From contig NZ_AP018290.1 of the NCBI RefSeq assembly GCF_002368415.1, positions 731,244 through 795,243 of the forward strand: 64,000 nt of DNA, in the 5' to 3' direction. The DNA is from Calothrix sp. NIES-4105. GTDB lineage: Bacteria > Cyanobacteriota > Cyanobacteriia > Cyanobacteriales > Nostocaceae. Below the pieces are notes generated by a model. That model searched no databases. It was not told the origin of the DNA and was given only the letters and a program-made list of their open reading frames with translations. This document shows, piece after piece, positions 57,801 to 64,000 of this stretch. The position numbers were made by a program, and so were the translations under genes. Every line of letters begins with the position of its first letter. The first letter of the stretch is position 1.

Positions 57801-58563
57801 TGGTGAGACTTTGGCTACTGCTTCAGATGACAAAACAGCCAAGTTGTGGAGCCGGTGGAACCTAAAAGGCGGGGAAATTGCCACTCTCAAACATCAAGGT
57901 GGGGTCATAAACGTGGTATTTAGCCCAGATGGTCAAACTTTGGCTACTGCTTCACTTGACAACACAGCCAAGTTGTGGGATTTAAAAGGTAAGGAAATTG
58001 CCACTCTCAAACATCAAAGTTGGGTCAATAACGCAGTATTTAGCCCAGATGGTCAGACTCTTGCTACTGCTTCACGGGACAGCACAGCCACGTTGTGGAA
58101 CCTAAAAGGTAAGGAAATTACCACTCTCAAACATCGAAGTTGGGTCAATAACGTAGTATTTAGCCCAGATGGTCAGACTTTGGCTACTGTTTCATGGGAC
58201 AACACAGGCAAGTTGTGGAACCTAAAAGGTGAGGAAATTATCACTCTTAAACATCAAAGTTGGGTCAATAACGTAGTATTTAGCCCAGATGGTCATACCG
58301 TGGCTACTGCTTCAAACGACAATGCTGTTCGCTTTTGGATTCAAACTAGAGACACTTGGCAGCAGCTTGCTGAATATCAGGGTAACGATGGATTTTTTAG
58401 TCCCGATGGTAAGTTAATTGCAATTACTGTAGATAATAGTGTACAGCTACGTCGAGTTGAGGGCTTAGATGATTTACTCGCGCGCGGTTGTAGCTGGCTG
58501 CAAGATTACCTCGCAAACTCCACCCGTAAAGATTTGCGAAAATCTTTGTGTCCCGGTAAATGA
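54880..58563 (+). CDS. STAND-like AAA_35 ATPase with membrane helix and WD40 array, copy 3
   Basis: The 1227-residue protein begins MTTDYEYKVGG. The ATPase has P-loop NSRQMGKTS and Walker B IIIFIDEIDS. A palindromic insertion (55663-55690) lengthens the linker before KNIIENWES. One membrane helix (FAASLVAAIFAAILAG) is followed by 15 WD40 units plus a partial one (VVFSPDGQTLATAS), more diverged from each other than in the 4567 and 11609 genes. The tail [16 protein letters not shown] is shared. One unit has a 3-residue insertion (WSRWNLKG). A role in regulation or defence is inference. Confidence 0.85.
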   Translation: MTTDYEYKVGGSLGENAPSYVTRQADFDLYHSLKAGEFCYIFNSRQMGKTSLIVRTMNKLQAEGFACTSLDFSVRGSRDIKSEQWYAGIVYKLTTNFNLGNPSDILRNWWQERGAIPPIERLEEFIETVLLASIQSKIIIFIDEIDSILSLGFDTGDFFALIRSCYEKRNFNPEYRRLTFALVGVAAPGDLIADKRRTPFNIGKAIQLEGFKDSEIEPLAKGFEGQIENPLALIQEILTWTGGQPFLTQKICRLIATDQNNVETVLIRSPHIASHLQDLIQKNIIENWESHDEPEHIKTIRDRMLLGEQIAGRFLGWYQQILLSGYIQADESIEQIKFRLTGLVVKQQDIIKVYNRIYSSVLNLTWVEKELRKIRPYSENFQAWVDSNYQDESRLLRGQALQDALQWATEKSLSSEDSRYLTASQELEKRELSSSLTVKEEESRILSAANETLTRASQKAKGRIRLGNIIFAASLVAAIFAAILAGIVNHQRQEAIVIRGLETSSAQLLRLPKSSFTLENLTDAMQSVIKLKKLVNNRRLLKDYPAISPVLALQTTLDNILEKNWLSGSDDIVFSPDGQTLATTSADNTAKLWNLKGVEIATFKHQGWVRNVIFSPDGQTVATASDDNTAKLWNLKGGEIATFQHQGWVRNVIFSPDGKTLATASDDNTAKLWNLKGREIATFQHQGGVRNVVFSPDGQTLATASGDSTAKLWNLKGEEIATLKHQDGVNKVVFSPDGQTLATASGDSTAKLWNLKGEEITTFKHQARVNDVVFSPDGQTLATASGSTAKLWSLKGREIATLPHQAGVNKVVFSLDGQTLATASDMNKVKLWNLNNWEVTTLEDQVFKVVFSPDGLTLATASVNNTAKLWNLIGREVITLKHQGWVRNVVFSPDGKTVATALDDSTAKLWNLNGGEIITLKHQAGVNKVVFSPNGETLATASDDKTAKLWNLKGEEIATLKHQGGVNKVVFSPNGETLATASDDKTAKLWSRWNLKGGEIATLKHQGGVINVVFSPDGQTLATASLDNTAKLWDLKGKEIATLKHQSWVNNAVFSPDGQTLATASRDSTATLWNLKGKEITTLKHRSWVNNVVFSPDGQTLATVSWDNTGKLWNLKGEEIITLKHQSWVNNVVFSPDGHTVATASNDNAVRFWIQTRDTWQQLAEYQGNDGFFSPDGKLIAITVDNSVQLRRVEGLDDLLARGCSWLQDYLANSTRKDLRKSLCPGK
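55663..55690. repeat. GTAGAGAC-family palindrome inside a coding region
   Basis: GTAGAGACCG...CGGTCTCCAC is an imperfect palindrome translated in frame (NVETVLIRSPH). It occupies the same linker as the palindrome in the paralogue at 1-1707, while the genes at 4567 and 11609 have unrelated LLKDE-type sequence there. Confidence 0.8.
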
Positions 58564-58778
58564 GAATGTAAATTAAACCCATAACCGTAGTCTACGTCAT
58601 TAATTTTGAATAGTAAGTGCCGTATACGGCGATAATTATATTGTTAGTAAAGTTGCCATAAGTCGAAGATAACTCAAATTTCTGATGGCTTAACTCAAAT
58701 TCAGTCATGTTTTGATAGAAGCAAGTGTGTCTAATCACATACTGCCCTAAATAATTTATATATACGGTGACTCAATCA

Positions 58779-58862
58779 TGACAACAAACTATGAGTATAA
58801 AGTCTGAGGTAGTTTAGGAGAAAACGCCCCTTCTTACGTTGTTAGGCGAGCAGATTTTGACA
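58779..58862 (+). pseudogene. N-terminal STAND-like fragment with stop codon
   Basis: The reading MTTNYEYKV, stop, GSLGENAPSYVVRRADFD matches the first 30 codons of the STAND-like genes, with TGA replacing a Gly codon. The similarity ends at GACAC. The upstream element is also preserved, so a whole gene once stood here. Confidence 0.85.
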
Positions 58863-58959
58863 CAAAAATTGCTTTAAAACATATGAACTATTAAGGCTAC
58901 CACCCCTGATTCGCTCTTCTGTATCTTTTTAGGGAACGGGGATAAGACAAAAACAACAC

Positions 58960-59010
58960 CCTATTTTTCCCTACATACAATTCAAATCTAATCCAATATC
59001 GTAAAGACAT
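58960..59010 (+). promoter_or_regulatory. Repeated promoter-like element, copy 4
   Basis: CTATTTTTCCCTA leads to CATACA (58974-58979), 17 bp, TATCGT (58997-59002) on the plus strand. The secreted peptide gene begins about 225 bp downstream. Confidence 0.5.
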
Positions 59011-59232
59011 GGAAGTTTGAGGTTCAGCAATTACTGCTTTCCTTCAATTCCCACATTACAAATTCAAATATCTCCTCAGAAGCAGGCGCCAACGTCATAC
59101 TGTGACTTTCCAAACACCTTAAATTATAGCTTCCTTAACGATTGCTGTTGGTAGTTATTTTTAAATAATCTATCAACTCAGATAGATAGTACTCACACGA
59201 ACAAATATGTAATTATTTTAGGAGAACGAATC

Positions 59233-59466
59233 ATGTCTCATCGTAAATTTCACGCTGCAGTGGTTGGATTAGTATTATTTGCTGGTACAGTTGCATCTCC
59301 AGTATTAGCAGCTAAATCTGCATCTCTCAGTCAAAATGTCAACACAACTGTTGTTAACAAAAAGCAAAACACTGCTAGCTCTAGTCAAGCTCTCGACAAT
59401 TACAGAACTTTTTGTCAAGCGTAACACGTAACCGTTCAGGAAGGCGCGCAATACTGCAATCGTTAA
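59233..59466 (+). CDS. Small secreted peptide with in-frame stop
   Basis: MSHRKFHAAVVGLVLFAGTV and SPVLAA form a clear signal peptide, and AGGAGAACG precedes the ATG. The frame stops at 59422-59424 (TFCQA then TAA). In the same frame the next 13 codons read HVTVQEGAQYCNR and then TAA at 59464. The Cys in this tail would pair well with Cys of TFCQ. The gene is either a 63-residue protein or an inactivated 77-codon one. I do not recognise the family. Confidence 0.65.
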
Positions 59467-59719
59467 AGCTCCAATGAATTTTTAATCATTTGCGCTGGCT
59501 TGATTGTAACACCGTCTTATGTTTGTTCCTCATAAGCGGGCGCCTCTCTAGCTTATTTTTTCTAGGGGATTTGCAAAAATTTAATTCTCCATCTTGTTAA
59601 ACTAAAAAGCATAAATAAAAATAATTCAGATGTTGCCTACAATATTAGTACAAAAGCAAACATTTTTGTCCAAAGTCTAAACACTTACTAATGCTGAAAT
59701 TTATAACTATATATAGCTT
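59467..59719. other. Intergenic region with GGCGCC-linked hairpin
   Basis: At 59540 the 27 bases GGCGCCTCTCTAGC... through CTAG are the same as at 52851, with unrelated sequence on both sides. CTCTAG and CTAG(A)G could form a small hairpin. No gene is seen. Confidence 0.5.
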
Positions 59720-60229
59720 ATGATTGAAATCAAACCTTTATCAAAACAAACTTTGACAGCAGCTATCAAATTGGCAGATGAAGTTTTTCAATATCAGAGG
59801 TGGTGGACAAAGGCAAGCTGGGCTTTTCAATTGAGTTTGATGCATGGTTATTTTCCAAAGTTATTATTCAGATTAAAAGGTATCAGTTGGTGTCGTTATT
59901 GGGTAGCAGTTGATTCACAAGCAAATGTTCTAGGTATTACAGGACTATATACAAAAAGTGAAGATTCAAAAACTTACTGGCTAGGTTGGACTTGTGTAAA
60001 GCCTGAAGCTAGAGGAGAGAGGATTGGTAGCAAATTAGTTGATTTTGCTATTAGTCAAGCTCAGAATTCAGGGGCTAATTATCTCAAACTTTGGACTTCA
60101 GATCGTCGTGTTTATGCAATTGCGCGCCAGTTATACGAACGGCGAGGATTTTCCCTTTTTCAGCAAGTTCCAAAAAAGCGTAAAAAAATGAATTTTAATA
60201 TTTTGTATTACCAACTCAAATTAAAATAG
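59720..60229 (+). CDS. GNAT-family N-acetyltransferase
   Basis: The 169-residue protein has the GNAT acetyl-CoA loop VKPEARGERIGSKLVDFAI and the later YERRGF motif. Residues 1-90 form the variable N-terminal half. Such enzymes acetylate amines of proteins or small molecules; the substrate cannot be guessed. It stands alone between unrelated genes. Confidence 0.85.
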   Translation: MIEIKPLSKQTLTAAIKLADEVFQYQRWWTKASWAFQLSLMHGYFPKLLFRLKGISWCRYWVAVDSQANVLGITGLYTKSEDSKTYWLGWTCVKPEARGERIGSKLVDFAISQAQNSGANYLKLWTSDRRVYAIARQLYERRGFSLFQQVPKKRKKMNFNILYYQLKLK

Positions 60230-60607
60230 CTGTCTTCTGAAGCGTCTGAAAATAATCGCACAGTCCAACGGTTGGGATTATCAGATTTCTAAAAATAGAA
60301 GTAAAGATAAATTATATCGATACCGATATACCGCCCACAGGAACCAAAGCTCACGCAGGTGGGCTTCGTTCTATTAGCCACACCCACGCGCGGGTCTTGG
60401 CGGGTGACGGTAGATAAAAGGACAATGAGTTTAACCCCTCATTTGCCAAAGGTATCCTTGTAGGAGAGAGGTCAAAACGTGGTTTATTTACCTGAAAATA
60501 GCAGCAATTACGCAGGCGCCGTTTGTAAAAGTTGAGCTAGAGTCATATCTTGACGTGCGATATGATTATAAAATAACAGTATAATTTTTGTTATGTAAAA
60601 TATCCTG
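60230..60607. other. Intergenic region with a chimeric repeat
   Basis: Positions 60460-60515 copy 53160-53225, and from GGCGCC at 60516 to about 60560 the sequence copies 53494-53540 inside the HTH-AAA gene. The junction is exactly at GGCGCC. No gene is seen. Confidence 0.7.
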
Positions 60608-60913
60608 TTAGTATATCACAACTCCTCCTCGATTTAATTCCACACAGCCGCTAGAAACGTGGGCTGCGTAATTACGTCTAGTTCTCTGGTTATATATCAA
60701 TACTGTAACTCCTCTTTGACGGTTTGGAAACGTTACATATCTCACGAAAGGATAGAAATTATTAACTAGTAATGTTCCTCGGAGTGGACGTAGATTATTA
60801 TCGTAAACCATGCAATTTGCGACAGCACGAACACGGTTATTAACAGCAAAAGCTGACATAGCAGAGAGACAAAGGCTTCCTGTAACAACAGTAGCAATAA
60901 ACTTGTTAAACAT
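60608..60913 (-). CDS. Small secreted protein, unknown
   Basis: The 101-residue protein starts MFNKFIATVVTGSLCLSAMS with a signal peptide ending SAFA. The mature part is basic with VANCMVYDNNLRPLRG and HVSSGCVELN, two Cys, and many Arg/Asn. It is preceded by the leader AATCATCGAATTCAACAAAC. I do not recognise the family. A weak relative may be present at 3880-3945. Confidence 0.7.
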   Translation of the reverse strand: MFNKFIATVVTGSLCLSAMSAFAVNNRVRAVANCMVYDNNLRPLRGTLLVNNFYPFVRYVTFPNRQRGVTVLIYNQRTRRNYAAHVSSGCVELNRGGVVIY

Positions 60914-60950
60914 ATAGTGTGTTTGTTGAATTCGATGATTCTATAAAACA
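60910..60950 (-). promoter_or_regulatory. Conserved leader preceding the small secreted protein
   Basis: AGAATCATCGAATTCAACAA followed by ACACACTAT ends at the ATG at 60913. It matches the leader before the protease at 52706 except that the internal ATG is absent. Confidence 0.6.
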
Positions 60951-61034
60951 CCCTTGGTATACGATATAGCCTCTGAGATATTTGAGTAAGCTTTTATTTG
61001 TCTACAACTTGCGCGCGACTACTTCGAGAAATAT

Positions 61035-61569
61035 TGCCGATGGCAAAACTTTAGCTTCTGCAGCTGATGACAGAACCATCAAATTATGGAATATCAGCAC
61101 TGGTAAACAAATTTCTACCTTGACTGGGCATACTGATTATGTAGTAAGCGTGGGATTTAGTCCTGATGGTAAAACTTTAGCTTCTGCTAGTGGTGACAGA
61201 ACCATCAAATTGTGGAATATCAGCAGTGGTAAATTAATTTCTACCTTGACTGGGCATACTGGTGAGGTCAACAGCGTGGTTTTTAGTCCGGATGGCAAAA
61301 CTTTAGCTTCTGGAAGTGATGACAAAAACATCAAATTGTGGAATGTTCGCACTCTTAAACTAATTTCCACCTTGACTGGGCATACTGATTTAGTCACAAG
61401 CGTGGCATTTAGTCCAGATGGCAAGACTTTAGCTTCTGCAAGTTTGGACAAAACCATCAAATTGTGGAATTTAGATTTAGATGATTTACTCGCGCGCGGT
61501 TGCGACTATTTAAAAGATTATTTGGTTACCCGTGATCTTGAAAGGAAGGAACTGTGTCCTGATCAATGA
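61035..61569 (+). pseudogene. WD40 repeat gene remnant
   Basis: The reading begins [18 protein letters not shown] directly after a scrap of the HTH-AAA gene end, with no start of its own. Four WD40 units ([20 protein letters not shown] type) are followed by [17 protein letters not shown]. The units resemble classical cyanobacterial WD40 proteins more than the arrays at 6241 or 13281. The ATPase half is missing. The frame to 60982 has no ribosome site. Confidence 0.75.
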
Positions 61570-61756
61570 AGAATGTAAGTTAAAACCCATAATTGTAGTT
61601 TACGCCATTAATTCCCAATAGTAGGCGCCGATTTTAAAACTCTCTTCTCTATTGGTAGGGATGTCTTCTTCTGTATCGATGACTTTTACCAGGGTAAGCG
61701 CCGAGATACCTATAAAAAGAAACACTTTGTTTACAGATATTTCGGCGAACACCCTA

Positions 61757-62015
61757 TTACTTTCCAAAATTATCATTACTCTGCCGTTGTTCAATATCTG
61801 CTCTTGTTTCATCCATTGGAGCGAGAATCGAGCCATTGATGGCACTCAGTAGTATAATCTCCACTGCCTGAGTCAAATTGACGAATAAACCGGATAGCAT
61901 CAGCATATCCCAAAGCATCTACTAACCCCTTAAATCCTTTTTTGTATAATTGGCGCCTCAAGTAGTAGCTCAAAAACCCTATTAAATCGTTTATATGAGG
62001 GGTAAGACCTACCAT
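61757..62015 (-). pseudogene. Small cyanobacterial hypothetical protein, frameshifted
   Basis: The first frame reads YKKGFKGLVDALGYADAIRF and IRQFDSGSGDYT, a motif I associate with a common small cyanobacterial protein of unknown role. It stops at 61809. A shifted frame continues SILAPMDETRADIEQRQSND to TAA at 61757, which looks like the true C-terminus. A small deletion near 61830 probably broke the gene. Confidence 0.6.
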
Positions 62016-62202
62016 TCACGCCTTTATATCCTTTGAGGGAAGGGGGAGTACATTAAATACGGCATCGTTGATATTATCCGACAGTGAAGAATATTTATTT
62101 TGAGTGTAATTCAACATAAGCACACTTGATTTTTTAAGGTAATATTAGTAATAATTGTTTTGATTATTTGCTTGTTTTAGACAAAACTACTGTTGGTTAA
62201 AA

Positions 62203-62616
62203 ATGGCTAAAGATAAATTTCACGAGGCAATAAAAAATGCCTTAATTAAAGAAGGCTGGACAATAACAGACGACCCTTTATTTTTGCAATTTGGTGGAGT
62301 GGATTTATTCGTTGATTTAGGGGCAGAAAGAATGATTGCTGCTCAAAAAGAAAACCAGAAGATAGCGGTTGAAATAAAAAGTTTTCTTGGTTATTCGCTA
62401 ATTTCTGATTTTCACCAAGCAGTTGGGCAGGTGATGAACTATCGGTTGATTCTACAACGTGATGAACCAGATAGGGTTTTATATCTCGCTGTCCCTCTAG
62501 ATGTTTACGAGACTTTTTTTAGGTTAGAATTTACTCAACTGGCTATTGCCAGTTATCAATTTAAAATTATTGTATACAGTACTGAAGACGAGGTATTGCT
62601 TCAATGGATAAATTAG
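62203..62616 (+). CDS. xisH: XisH family protein (fdxN excision controlling factor type)
   Basis: The 137-residue protein begins MAKDKFHEAIKNALIKEGW and contains LFVDLGAERMIAAQKENQ and IAVEIKSFLGYSLISDFHQA, characteristic of XisH. The AVEIKSF motif with upstream Asp recalls a PD-(D/E)XK nuclease fold. XisH and XisI are needed for excision of the fdxN element in Anabaena, but most copies are dispersed and of unknown role. The xisI gene overlaps by 13 bp. Confidence 0.92.
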   Translation: MAKDKFHEAIKNALIKEGWTITDDPLFLQFGGVDLFVDLGAERMIAAQKENQKIAVEIKSFLGYSLISDFHQAVGQVMNYRLILQRDEPDRVLYLAVPLDVYETFFRLEFTQLAIASYQFKIIVYSTEDEVLLQWIN

Positions 62617-62939
62617 AACAATATCAACGCTATATTGAAGATTTACTCACTGAGTATAGCCAATTTAAGCCATCTTATGGAGATGTCGAAGTACAGTTAA
62701 TCTTCGACCGAGAACATAAACACTATCAACTCATGACCTTCGGATGGAATGGACACAAGCGCATTCACGGGATGATGCTTCATGTTAACATTAAAGATGG
62801 AAAAATCTGGATACAGCATGATGGAACCGAGCAAGGCATTACTGGTGATTTATTAGAGTTAGGAGTTCCAAAGCATGATATTGTATTAGCTTTCCAGGCA
62901 CCAGCAAGACGGAAGTACACGGACTTCGCTGTTCAATGA
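62604..62939 (+). CDS. xisI: XisI family protein
   Basis: The 111-residue protein starts MDKLEQYQRYIEDLLTEYSQ and contains QLIFDREHKHYQLMTFGW and IHGMMLHVNIKDGKIWIQHD, then ELGVPKHDIVLAF near the end: the XisI signature. It overlaps xisH, implying a co-translated pair. No xisF recombinase is nearby, so this pair is probably not part of an excision element in this window. Confidence 0.92.
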   Translation: MDKLEQYQRYIEDLLTEYSQFKPSYGDVEVQLIFDREHKHYQLMTFGWNGHKRIHGMMLHVNIKDGKIWIQHDGTEQGITGDLLELGVPKHDIVLAFQAPARRKYTDFAVQ

Positions 62940-63389
62940 CATTGGCAAAGGTTATTTTGAGGGGATAAAAGCAGATTATGGTTGGTTGAAAGTGTTTGAC
63001 CGATGCAAAAATGCACCTTCCGGGTTCGCCAGTTTGACGGGACGGAAACCGACACCGCCAACTGGCTCACCACCTTTCATTGAACGCTTAAAAACTAAAA
63101 CTGCAAGAACTAAAAACGGGCGCTCTGTCGTTATTATACGCGCGTAAGATACGGTCATAAGTACAATAGATATAGCATTCCTATATAGGTTGTAAAAAAA
63201 GATATCCGTAGAGATGCGTAATCCGAAGCATTTCCCGAAGGGATTTAATCGCGTCTCTACAATGCACAAATTTTATGAATGATTTAGGACTGCTATATAT
63301 AAATATTTCAACTTCTCAAACATCCTATTTTACCCTACAGACGATATAAATTAAATCCAACTTGGTAGCTTTCACACAGCATTAAATAA
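62940..63389. other. Intergenic region with a MITE
   Basis: A MITE lies at 63171-63297. Around 62990-63120 the sequence includes GCCAACTGGCTCACCACC and similar GC-richer scraps typical of dispersed repeats. At 63310-63355 a degenerate copy of the promoter-like repeat (CATCCTATTTTACCCTACAG) is present. No gene is seen. Confidence 0.5.
63171..63297. mobile_element. MITE-like element, second copy
   Basis: The ends TATAGCATTCCTA and TAGGACTGCTATA are imperfect inverted repeats matching those of 3970-4071. The core has GTAGAGATGCG...CGCGTCTCTAC with a 30-bp insert in the palindrome centre. Confidence 0.7.
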
Positions 63390-64000
63390 TCAATCATTAA
63401 AATTATTTTCCAAATTTATATTTGAAATATTCATTACTACTTGAGTTTCAGAAGGGTGTTTATAGTGAGGTTGTTCAATTGTAGGACACATGTAATCAAA
63501 CGAACTATCAGTATGCTCTAATCTTAAATTATGAGGAGCGTTTAGTGCAATAACAGCATCTCCTATTTTTTCACAACGTTTACAGTCGCAGGCTTTTTCA
63601 CCCATAGCTAAAATTTCCTTTAAATTGGAGGCAATATTTAAAAACCCTCTTGTATTTGTGTTTCTAGGAAGTTGTGACGCAACTTTAATTAATTGTTCTA
63701 CCTCTTCACGATAGTGAATTAAAATAAACTGGTCAATTTGACATTGGCTTCGACAAGTTTTTGTATCCTGAAACTCTAGAAGAAACTTTTTCAAACCTGG
63801 CTCTGGATTATTATAATCAACATCCATCTGCACCAAGGCACGCGCGCAGGAAGTTAAATCATTTACATTTTTAAATTTTGTTTTAATTACTAAATTAAAA
63901 CGTTTAATATAAAGTGCTAAAAGTGATGTAGCTTTCTCTTTATCTTTTGGGTTAGAGAAATTTAATTGACGGTCATTAAAAAGCTGCGGAATAACTTGTA
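63390..64000 (-). CDS. Hypothetical protein, N-terminus outside window
   Basis: The frame is open from the right edge to a stop at 63390. The visible part includes DRQLNFSNPKDKEKATSLLA, LKKFLLEFQDTKTC and ACDCKRCEKIGDAV. The CxxxC-type cysteines (CRSQC, CDCKRC) could bind metal. There is no signal or membrane segment in the visible part. I do not recognise it. Confidence 0.6.
   Translation of the reverse strand, partial: QVIPQLFNDRQLNFSNPKDKEKATSLLALYIKRFNLVIKTKFKNVNDLTSCARALVQMDVDYNNPEPGLKKFLLEFQDTKTCRSQCQIDQFILIHYREEVEQLIKVASQLPRNTNTRGFLNIASNLKEILAMGEKACDCKRCEKIGDAVIALNAPHNLRLEHTDSSFDYMCPTIEQPHYKHPSETQVVMNISNINLENNFND

Larger units (their letters stand above)
58564..59232. other. Intergenic region with STAND fragment and promoter-like element
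   Basis: It contains a third-copy upstream element (58630-58720), a STAND-like N-terminal fragment (58779-58862), and a promoter-like repeat (58960-59010). A conserved AGGAGAACG site precedes the next gene. The rest is unassigned. Confidence 0.6.

Noticed and set aside
61600-61845. 81-codon minus-strand ORF
   Set aside because: Its start lies in the shifted frame of the broken small gene at 61757-62015 and the rest has no recognisable family.
1-64000. tRNA, rRNA and riboswitch genes
   Set aside because: No cloverleaf, rRNA core or known riboswitch consensus was recognised by eye; a tRNAscan/Infernal run would decide.

Overview
The window reads as the chromosome of a filamentous, probably heterocyst-type cyanobacterium. 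It is AT-rich, has XisH/XisI, DevB/DevC-type export genes, large AAA-WD40 proteins, DUF4351/Rpn-type proteins and many short palindromic repeats. The hexamer GGCGCC is strikingly frequent (about 65-70 copies counted by eye) while the classical HIP1 octamer GCGATCGC was not seen. No rRNA, tRNA or CRISPR array was recognised. All family calls come from reading motifs; no database search was run.

Region 1 (1-18.2 kb) is a repeat-rich accessory region. It carries a partial and two complete STAND-like genes (AAA_35-type ATPase, membrane helix, WD40 propeller arrays built from nearly identical 120-bp units), fragments of the same genes, broken alcohol dehydrogenase pieces, DUF4351 genes and MITE-like elements. 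About 6 kb (roughly 4.27-10.25 kb) is duplicated at roughly 11.42-17.7 kb. The STAND-like genes share an upstream element with two direct half-sites 21 bp apart.

Region 2 (18.5-43.9 kb) is a long minus-strand biosynthetic operon and is the main discovery candidate. In transcription order it encodes APS kinase, an acyl carrier protein, a CylC-like halogenase candidate, a fully reducing C-methylating type I PKS (KS-AT-DH-MT-ER-KR-ACP), a second PKS (KS-AT-ACP-TE), a type III PKS, an ICMT-like O-methyltransferase, a CylK-like beta-propeller alkylating enzyme, a PAPS sulfotransferase, a fatty acyl-AMP ligase, another ACP, DevB and DevC exporters and a fatty acid hydroxylase-superfamily protein. 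The set matches the logic of cylindrocyclophane/bartoloside biosynthesis: a fatty acid is activated and chlorinated, extended by type I PKS, closed to an alkylresorcinol by the type III PKS, and the alkyl chloride is displaced by the CylK-like enzyme. The APS kinase, sulfotransferase, O-methyltransferase and hydroxylase suggest a sulfated, methylated, possibly chlorinated or macrocyclic resorcinol lipid that I do not recognise as a described product.

Region 3 (44-53 kb) holds secretion-related genes: a DsbA-like lipoprotein, two nearly identical secreted MVL-type lectin genes on a duplicated segment, a small secreted protein, an AraC-type regulator, a dynamin-like GTPase and a trypsin-like lipoprotein protease. 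Several share repeated promoter-like or leader sequences.

Region 4 (53-64 kb) has an HTH-AAA protein divergent from a third complete STAND-like gene, fragments, small secreted proteins, a GNAT acetyltransferase, a WD40 remnant, the xisH-xisI pair and a gene cut by the window edge. Rearrangement junctions in this region repeatedly fall at GGCGCC.
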